Assembly (NCBI GenBank): GCA_037388885.1 | Contig: JARRJS010000083.1 | Span: 1 to 29,910 of the forward strand | Origin: JARRJS01 sp037388885 | Lineage (GTDB): Bacteria; Gemmatimonadota; Gemmatimonadetes; Longimicrobiales; RSA9 | DNA length: 29,910 bases | Direction: 5' to 3' | Shown here: positions 25,297-29,910 of the stretch, piece after piece | Layout of the letters: every line of letters starts with the position of its first letter | How positions within the stretch are numbered: the first letter of the stretch is position 1 | Program-made: the position numbers and the translations under genes | Notes under the pieces: model-generated | Told to the model about the DNA's origin: nothing | Database searches by the model: none | What the model saw: the letters and a program-made list of their open reading frames with translations, nothing else

Positions 25297-25303
25297 GATT
25301 CCG

Positions 25304-28300
25304 TCAGCCTCCCTCCGCGTCTTCCCTCCGTGTGACGGGCATGTCGGTGATGGCCTGCTCCACCAGGTCGTGGACCTGGCGGCGCAGCGGGCCAATGCGC
25401 TGCTCCGCGCGCGTGGGGTCCACGCGGTTGGTCAGCAGCACGACGAACAAGTCCCGTTCCGGGTCAATCCAGATGCTGGTACCCGTGAAACCGGTGTGCC
25501 CGAACGACGACGCCGAGAAATAGTCGCCGGCGCTCGACTCCGGGCCGGGCGTGTCCCACCCCAGCGCGCGCGTGGAAGCCGCGCTGAACCGGTGCGTGAA
25601 CGTGTCCACCACTGCCGCGCTGAAGATCCGCACGCCCGCGTAGGCTCCATGATCCAGCAGCATCTGCGCCACCACGGCGAGGTCGCGGGCGGAGGAAAAC
25701 AGGCCGGCATGGCCGGCGACGCCGCCCATGGCGAACGCGTTCTCGTCGTGGACGACACCGTGGACGTGCGTGTGCCGGAAGACGGTGTCGACCTCCGTGG
25801 GCGCGATGCGTGCGGCCAGCGGGCTCCGGGCCGGCGGCACTACGACGGCGGGCATGCCGTTCCCATCGTCGTTCGCCTGGCTGTCCACTGTGGCGGGCAT
25901 GGGCAGGCTCGGGCCGAGGGCGCGCACGACCCTCCCGTCGGCCGCCACCGTCCACCCCAGCGGGTTGAACCCCGTGTCCCGCAGGCCGAGCGGCTCGAAG
26001 ATGTTCCGCGCGGCGAACACATCCAGGGGCATGCCGCTCACGCGTTCCACGATGGTGCCCAGGAGGATGAAGCCGAAGTCACTGTACACCGTCTTCGTGC
26101 GCGGCGCGTAGTCGAGCCCGGACGCGGCAATTCGATCGATATACGCGGCCTTGCCGCGCAGCTCGCGCCAGAGCGGCTCGTAGGCGGGCAGGCCGGCCCG
26201 GTGCAGCAACAGGTCGCGGATCGTCACCGTGCTCTCGCGGGGATCCGCGTTCCATTCCGGGATATAGCGCTGGACGCGGTCGTCCAGGCTGATGCGGCCC
26301 TGGTCCACGAGCACCATGATGGACTCGGTGGTGGCGATCACCTTCGTCAGGGACGCCAGGTCGTAGAGCGTGGAGTCGGTGACCGGTCCGTAGTCTACAG
26401 CCGGGTCCAGCCGCCCATAGCCCCGCAGGCGTACCAGGCGTCCGTGCCGGCCGATGGCCAGGGCTGCGCCTGGTGTGACGCCGGCGATGATGGCCTGGCC
26501 GATGGCGTCGTCCACGCGGGTAAGGCCGGCCGAGTCCATACCGACGAGGGCCGGCATGGCCCGCGCCAGGCGAGCGCCGAGTTGGATCCCGGTGCCACGC
26601 TTCAGGTACGGCGGAATGGAGATGGGCAGGCGCCCATCCACGGGCGCGTCGCCCAGGAGGGCGTGCGCCGCAGCGTCCTGGCAAACGGCATCCTGGCCCC
26701 ACGCCAGCACGTACGTGCCCACGTCGGGGAACTGGGAGAAGATGTAGGGATTGCCGAACGCGGTCACGATGGTGGGCCGCTGTTCCACGAGATGCTCGAC
26801 GAAGGCCGCCACCGTGCTGTCGACGGCCACCGTCCCCTTGCTGGACCGGACGCGCACGAACGGCGAGAACAGCACGAGGCCGGCGCTGTCCGCCGCAACC
26901 AGCAGTGAATCGAGCGTTGCCGGCGCCGGGTCGGCGGGAAGCGTTGCGGTGACGAGTGCGGGCAGCCCTTGGCGCAGGACGCGATTGAACGCCACGCCGG
27001 CCAGCGGATCGACGTCGTCGCTGTAGGTGATGCTGAGGACGCGCATGGAGTCGTCGCCGGCGAGGGGCAGGAGCCGTTCCCGGTCGCGGGCCACCGTGAT
27101 GGAGCGTTGCGCAATCTCCTGCGCAATGGCGCGGTGCTCGGGCGCGCCCACGACGTCGTCCACGCGGGCCACGTCAACGGTGCGTCGCCGCTCCAGGCCG
27201 GCACGCGCCTTCAGGACCAGGAGCTTGCGCACCGAGCGATCGATGCGCGCCTCCGCCAGGTCACCGTCGTGCACGGCAGCCACGACGGCATCGAGGGCGG
27301 CCGGCATCTCCGGCATCAGCAGCACGTCGGCCCCGGCCTTCACCGCCATGACCGCCGCGTCACCTGCGCCGTACGTGCTCACGATGGCGCCCATGTTGAG
27401 CGCGTCCGTGACGATGAGCCCGTGGAAGCCGAGAGAGTCCTGCAGCAGGCCCGTGAGCATCTTCGGCGACAGGGTCGCCGGCCGCAAGGAGTCGCCCGTG
27501 ATGGCGGGAAACGCGATGTGGGCGCTCATGACGGCCGTGACGCCCGTCGCGATGGCGCGCCGGAACGGTACCAGCTCCACAGTGTCGGCGCGGGCCAGGT
27601 CGATGTCGAGGCGCGGCAGAGCGATGTGGGAATCCACGTTCGTGTCGCCGTGGCCAGGGAAGTGTTTGGCCGTGGCCATCAACCCGTTGTCCTGCATGCC
27701 GCGGATCTGGGCGGCGGCCATGCGGGCGACCGCCTGCGGATCCTCGCCGTAGCTGCGCGTGTTGATGATGGGGTTGGCCGGGTTGTTGTTCACGTCCACG
27801 ACCGGCGAGAACGACAGCTGAATGCCCACCGCCCGGGCCTCTTCCGCCGTGACCCGGCCCATCTCGTACGCCAGCCGCTCATCGCCCGTGGCGCCGAGCC
27901 CCATGACCGGCGGGAACCGCGTGCCGCCGCCCAGGTCCATGCCGTACGGCAATGCCACGCCGGCGTGCAGGCGCATGCCCGGGCCGTGCTCCATGTCCGT
28001 GGCGACCAGCAGGGGTACATCGGCGAGTCGCTGCAGCCGGTTCAGCTTCTGGGCGATCTCCAGCGGCGGACCGATGGACACGACGACGCCCCCGATGCCG
28101 TAGTCCTGCACCCACTGGGCGAGGGAGTCGAACGCCACGCCCTCGGCGGGGAGGTATCCGCCGTCGAGCCACGGCATTATCATCTGCCCGACCTTTTGAC
28201 GTAGCGTGAGGCGGTCCAGGGTGTGCTGGACCCACGCGCGCGCGCCGGCGCTCAGCGCGTTCTCAGACACGAGATACGGGACCGGCTGCGGGTTCCGGGG

Positions 28301-28369
28301 TGGTGGTGCCGCATGGCACGCGGCCACGACGGCGACCAGCAACAGGGCGGCTGGGGAACGGCGACTCAT
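25304..28369 (-). CDS. GH3 beta-N-acetylglucosaminidase (NagZ-like) fused to an AmiE-like serine hydrolase
   Basis: 1021 aa. A lipoprotein signal ends at Cys18 (VVAAC). Residues about 45-400 are a GH3 N-domain with KHFPGHGD at 235-242, the catalytic dyad Asp246-His248 (DSH) typical of NagZ, and the nucleophile Asp322 in LIVTDALNMGAI. A GH3 C-domain-like region follows. Residues about 615-1015 are a beta-lactamase-fold serine hydrolase with the SLTK tetrad at 673-676, YSD at 762-764 and HTG at 958-960, as in AmiE and esterases of COG1680. In B. subtilis NagZ and AmiE are separate, co-encoded proteins that cleave GlcNAc from muropeptides and strip the peptide from MurNAc. Here both lie in one chain, anchored in the periplasm. 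It lies 7 nt upstream of nagB and divergent from namZ. Confidence 0.93.
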   Translation of the reverse strand: MSRRSPAALLLVAVVAACHAAPPPRNPQPVPYLVSENALSAGARAWVQHTLDRLTLRQKVGQMIMPWLDGGYLPAEGVAFDSLAQWVQDYGIGGVVVSIGPPLEIAQKLNRLQRLADVPLLVATDMEHGPGMRLHAGVALPYGMDLGGGTRFPPVMGLGATGDERLAYEMGRVTAEEARAVGIQLSFSPVVDVNNNPANPIINTRSYGEDPQAVARMAAAQIRGMQDNGLMATAKHFPGHGDTNVDSHIALPRLDIDLARADTVELVPFRRAIATGVTAVMSAHIAFPAITGDSLRPATLSPKMLTGLLQDSLGFHGLIVTDALNMGAIVSTYGAGDAAVMAVKAGADVLLMPEMPAALDAVVAAVHDGDLAEARIDRSVRKLLVLKARAGLERRRTVDVARVDDVVGAPEHRAIAQEIAQRSITVARDRERLLPLAGDDSMRVLSITYSDDVDPLAGVAFNRVLRQGLPALVTATLPADPAPATLDSLLVAADSAGLVLFSPFVRVRSSKGTVAVDSTVAAFVEHLVEQRPTIVTAFGNPYIFSQFPDVGTYVLAWGQDAVCQDAAAHALLGDAPVDGRLPISIPPYLKRGTGIQLGARLARAMPALVGMDSAGLTRVDDAIGQAIIAGVTPGAALAIGRHGRLVRLRGYGRLDPAVDYGPVTDSTLYDLASLTKVIATTESIMVLVDQGRISLDDRVQRYIPEWNADPRESTVTIRDLLLHRAGLPAYEPLWRELRGKAAYIDRIAASGLDYAPRTKTVYSDFGFILLGTIVERVSGMPLDVFAARNIFEPLGLRDTGFNPLGWTVAADGRVVRALGPSLPMPATVDSQANDDGNGMPAVVVPPARSPLAARIAPTEVDTVFRHTHVHGVVHDENAFAMGGVAGHAGLFSSARDLAVVAQMLLDHGAYAGVRIFSAAVVDTFTHRFSAASTRALGWDTPGPESSAGDYFSASSFGHTGFTGTSIWIDPERDLFVVLLTNRVDPTRAEQRIGPLRRQVHDLVEQAITDMPVTRREDAEGG

Positions 28370-28381
28370 ACACGACCTCGG

Positions 28382-29446
28382 ATGAAGACGATGCGCAGGA
28401 AGCTATCTCGTACCTTCGTCGCGATGCAACTGACCGTCGCAGCGGGCCTGGCGGCGTGTGGATCCTCAAACGCCGGGTCCCAGGCGCAGGACGCCGTGCA
28501 GGTGGGCGTTGCCGTGCTCCTTCACGACTCGCTCGACCTTGTGCGCGGCAAACGCGTCGGTCTGATCACGAACCAGACGGGTGTGCTGGCGGCGTCGGAC
28601 GGCCGTGTCGTCAGCGACATCGACACACTGTACCGGAATCCGGACGTGGACCTCGTGGCGCTGTTCAGCCCGGAGCACGGCATCCGCGGCCAGGCGCGCG
28701 GCGGTGACACCATCTACGACTCGACCGACTCCGCCACAGGGCTGCCGATCTATTCGTTGTATGGCGTCACACGTGTGCCCACCCCTGCGATGCTCGCGGG
28801 CATCGACGTGCTGCTCTTCGACATCCAGGACATTGGTGCCCGTTACTACGACTATGTCTGGACGATGGCGCACGCGATGGAAGCAGCCGCGCGCGACAGC
28901 ATCACGTTCGTCGTCCTGGACCGGCCCAACCCCATCGGCGGCACGCTGGTCCAGGGCGACGTGCAGGACTCGGCGCATCTGACGTTCGTGGGCCTCTATC
29001 CGGTGCCCATGCGCCACGGCATGACGGCCGGCGAGCTGGCGCGGTTGCGAAACGACGCGTACGGCATCGGCGCCCGGCTGGAGGTGGTGCCCATGAAGGG
29101 CTGGAAACGGACCGAATGGTACGACCAGACCGGGCTGCCGTGGATCGTGCCGTCGCCCAACATGCCGGACCTGGCCAGCGCCACGCACTATCCCGGGACC
29201 TGCCTGTTCGAGGGCACGAACCTGTCCGTCGGCCGGGGCACCCACCGGGCGTTCCAGCAGATCGGCGCCCCGTGGCTCGACAACCAGGCCATCACTGCGG
29301 ACATGAACGCACTGCATCTGCCGGGCGTCCGGTTCGAGGCGGTGGAGTTCACACCGGTACACCCCTTGGAAGAAAAATACGACGGTCAGCCCGTGCGAGG
29401 CACACCGTGTACGACCCGACGCGAACCGCCGTCGCGCTGCTCGTAG
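28382..29446 (+). CDS. namZ: NamZ-like exo-beta-N-acetylmuramidase (DUF1343, GH171), 3' end frameshifted
   Basis: 354 codons in this frame. A signal peptide ends at a lipobox GLAAC. The DUF1343 family signature follows: GKRVGLITNQTGV, VALFSPEHGIRG, SLYGVTRVPTPAMLAGIDVLLFDIQDIGARYYDYVWTM, VVLDRPNPIGG, GLYPVPMRHGMTAGELA, WKR, PSPNMPD, YPGTCLFEGTNLSVGRGTHRAFQQIGAPW. NamZ releases terminal MurNAc from peptidoglycan fragments. The frame follows the family until KYDGQPVRG (29401), then ends in a short unrelated tail. The expected continuation is in another frame. The ATG at 28382 is used; 28391 is an alternative. Only 12 bp separate it from the GH3 start on the other strand. Confidence 0.9.
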   Translation: MKTMRRKLSRTFVAMQLTVAAGLAACGSSNAGSQAQDAVQVGVAVLLHDSLDLVRGKRVGLITNQTGVLAASDGRVVSDIDTLYRNPDVDLVALFSPEHGIRGQARGGDTIYDSTDSATGLPIYSLYGVTRVPTPAMLAGIDVLLFDIQDIGARYYDYVWTMAHAMEAAARDSITFVVLDRPNPIGGTLVQGDVQDSAHLTFVGLYPVPMRHGMTAGELARLRNDAYGIGARLEVVPMKGWKRTEWYDQTGLPWIVPSPNMPDLASATHYPGTCLFEGTNLSVGRGTHRAFQQIGAPWLDNQAITADMNALHLPGVRFEAVEFTPVHPLEEKYDGQPVRGTPCTTRREPPSRCS

Positions 29447-29628
29447 ACATCCACCGTCGGCAGCCGGACCGGCTGGAATGGCGCAAAACGTTCGACCGTC
29501 TGGCGGGTAACGACCACGTGCGCACCATGGTGGAGAACGGCGCCACGGCGGCCGAGATCACGGCGCCTTGGGCCGGCCAGCTTGCGGCGTTCGACAAGCT
29601 GCGGCAACAATACCTGCTGTACCGCTGA
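29401..29628 (+). pseudogene. C-terminal fragment of namZ in a shifted frame
   Basis: From 29401 the frame HTVYDPTRTAVALLVD, PDRLEW, FDRLAGNDHVRTMVENGATA, EITAPW and QQYLLYR continues the DUF1343 family pattern to its normal end, including YLLYR before the stop. Comparing the family, about eight residues (V-R-I-x-V-T-D-like) between VRG and HTVYDP are missing. The frame change requires a lost length of 1 modulo 3, about 25 bases. This is either a real inactivating deletion or an assembly error; the scaffold gap nearby favours caution. Confidence 0.75.
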
Positions 29629-29654
29629 ACCAACCCCGTACCCCGGGAGGGCCC

Positions 29655-29910
29655 GTGTCCCGATCCACGCCGCTTCGCCTGCTGCTCCTCCCTGCCCTGG
29701 CCCTCGCCGGTTGCGGCCACAGCGGGCCGGACTACGCCGCGCTCCATGCGCGCTTCCAGGCCATCGCTGACAGCGCGGCGCCCGCCGAAGTCGCCGTCGC
29801 GTTCATGAACCTGGCGGACAGCGCATACGTGGGCGTGAACGACACGGTGACCATGCACGCGGCCAGCACCATGAAGGTGCCCGTGCTCATCGAGCTGTTC
29901 CGCCAGGCGG
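29655..29910 (+). CDS. Class A beta-lactamase-like serine hydrolase, lipoprotein (3' end outside window)
   Basis: 85 codons are visible from a GTG at 29655, with GGGAGG upstream. The signal peptide ends at Cys20 (LAGC). The mature part reads to HAASTMKVPVLIELF, where S-T-M-K is the SxxK motif of class A enzymes (the following VLIELF matches the family helix). It lies 26 nt after the namZ end on the same strand. It is an enzyme acting on a beta-lactam or a D-alanyl peptide. Without the SDN and KTG motifs, which lie beyond the window, the function stays open. Confidence 0.85.
   Translation, partial: MSRSTPLRLLLLPALALAGCGHSGPDYAALHARFQAIADSAAPAEVAVAFMNLADSAYVGVNDTVTMHAASTMKVPVLIELFRQA

Overview
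This is a GC-rich window of 29.9 kb, probably chromosomal, and probably from a Gemmatimonadota bacterium (metagenome or draft assembly). That placement is an inference. It rests on high GC with GTG and TTG starts, a SusC/SusD pair outside an obvious Bacteroidota context, sigma70-like TTGACA/TATAAT promoters, many secreted lipoproteins, and small orphan proteins resembling the plug of TonB-dependent receptors. A 33-base N run (24775-24807) marks a scaffold gap. I saw no rRNA, tRNA, insertion sequence or CRISPR array.

Layout. (1) 1-11.7 kb is almost all minus-strand housekeeping. A DJ-1/PfpI protein (cut by the window edge) lies downstream of etfB-etfA. Next come a 3-methyladenine DNA glycosylase translationally coupled to a large NYN-LOTUS-LOTUS-HhH protein, an acyl-CoA ligase with its own promoter, and a run read tyrS, mannose-6-phosphate-isomerase-type cupin, folK, secreted metallopeptidase, aroB. 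(2) 11.9-15.2 kb is an envelope region of short exported proteins. It holds a carboxypeptidase-regulatory plus plug protein without a barrel, a three-gene unit (small beta-barrel protein plus two paralogous plug-like lipoproteins), and two other lipoproteins. (3) 15.4-20.8 kb is a SusC/SusD operon with a good promoter, a roughly 385-nt hairpin-rich leader and a 3' hairpin. (4) 20.9-29.9 kb looks like a peptidoglycan amino-sugar salvage locus. It encodes a GH3 N-acetylglucosaminidase fused to an AmiE-like serine hydrolase, a NagB-PIG-L fusion, an SSS-family symporter and a BadF-type amino-sugar kinase. Divergent from these are a NamZ (DUF1343/GH171) exo-muramidase gene, broken by a frameshift in this assembly, and a class A beta-lactamase-like lipoprotein that runs off the end.

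How the genes may work together. Region 4 can be read as one pathway. NamZ and GH3 would trim muropeptide sugars, the AmiE-like domain would remove the peptide from MurNAc, the symporter would import sugars, the kinase would phosphorylate them, and the PIG-L and NagB domains would deacetylate and deaminate to fructose-6-phosphate. The adjacent SusCD pair could bring wall fragments across the outer membrane. No MurQ etherase is visible here, so the MurNAc-6-P step must be encoded elsewhere or be absent. The most unusual items are the NYN-LOTUS-LOTUS-HhH fusion, the stand-alone plug lipoproteins, the two-enzyme fusions of the salvage locus and the structured susC leader.
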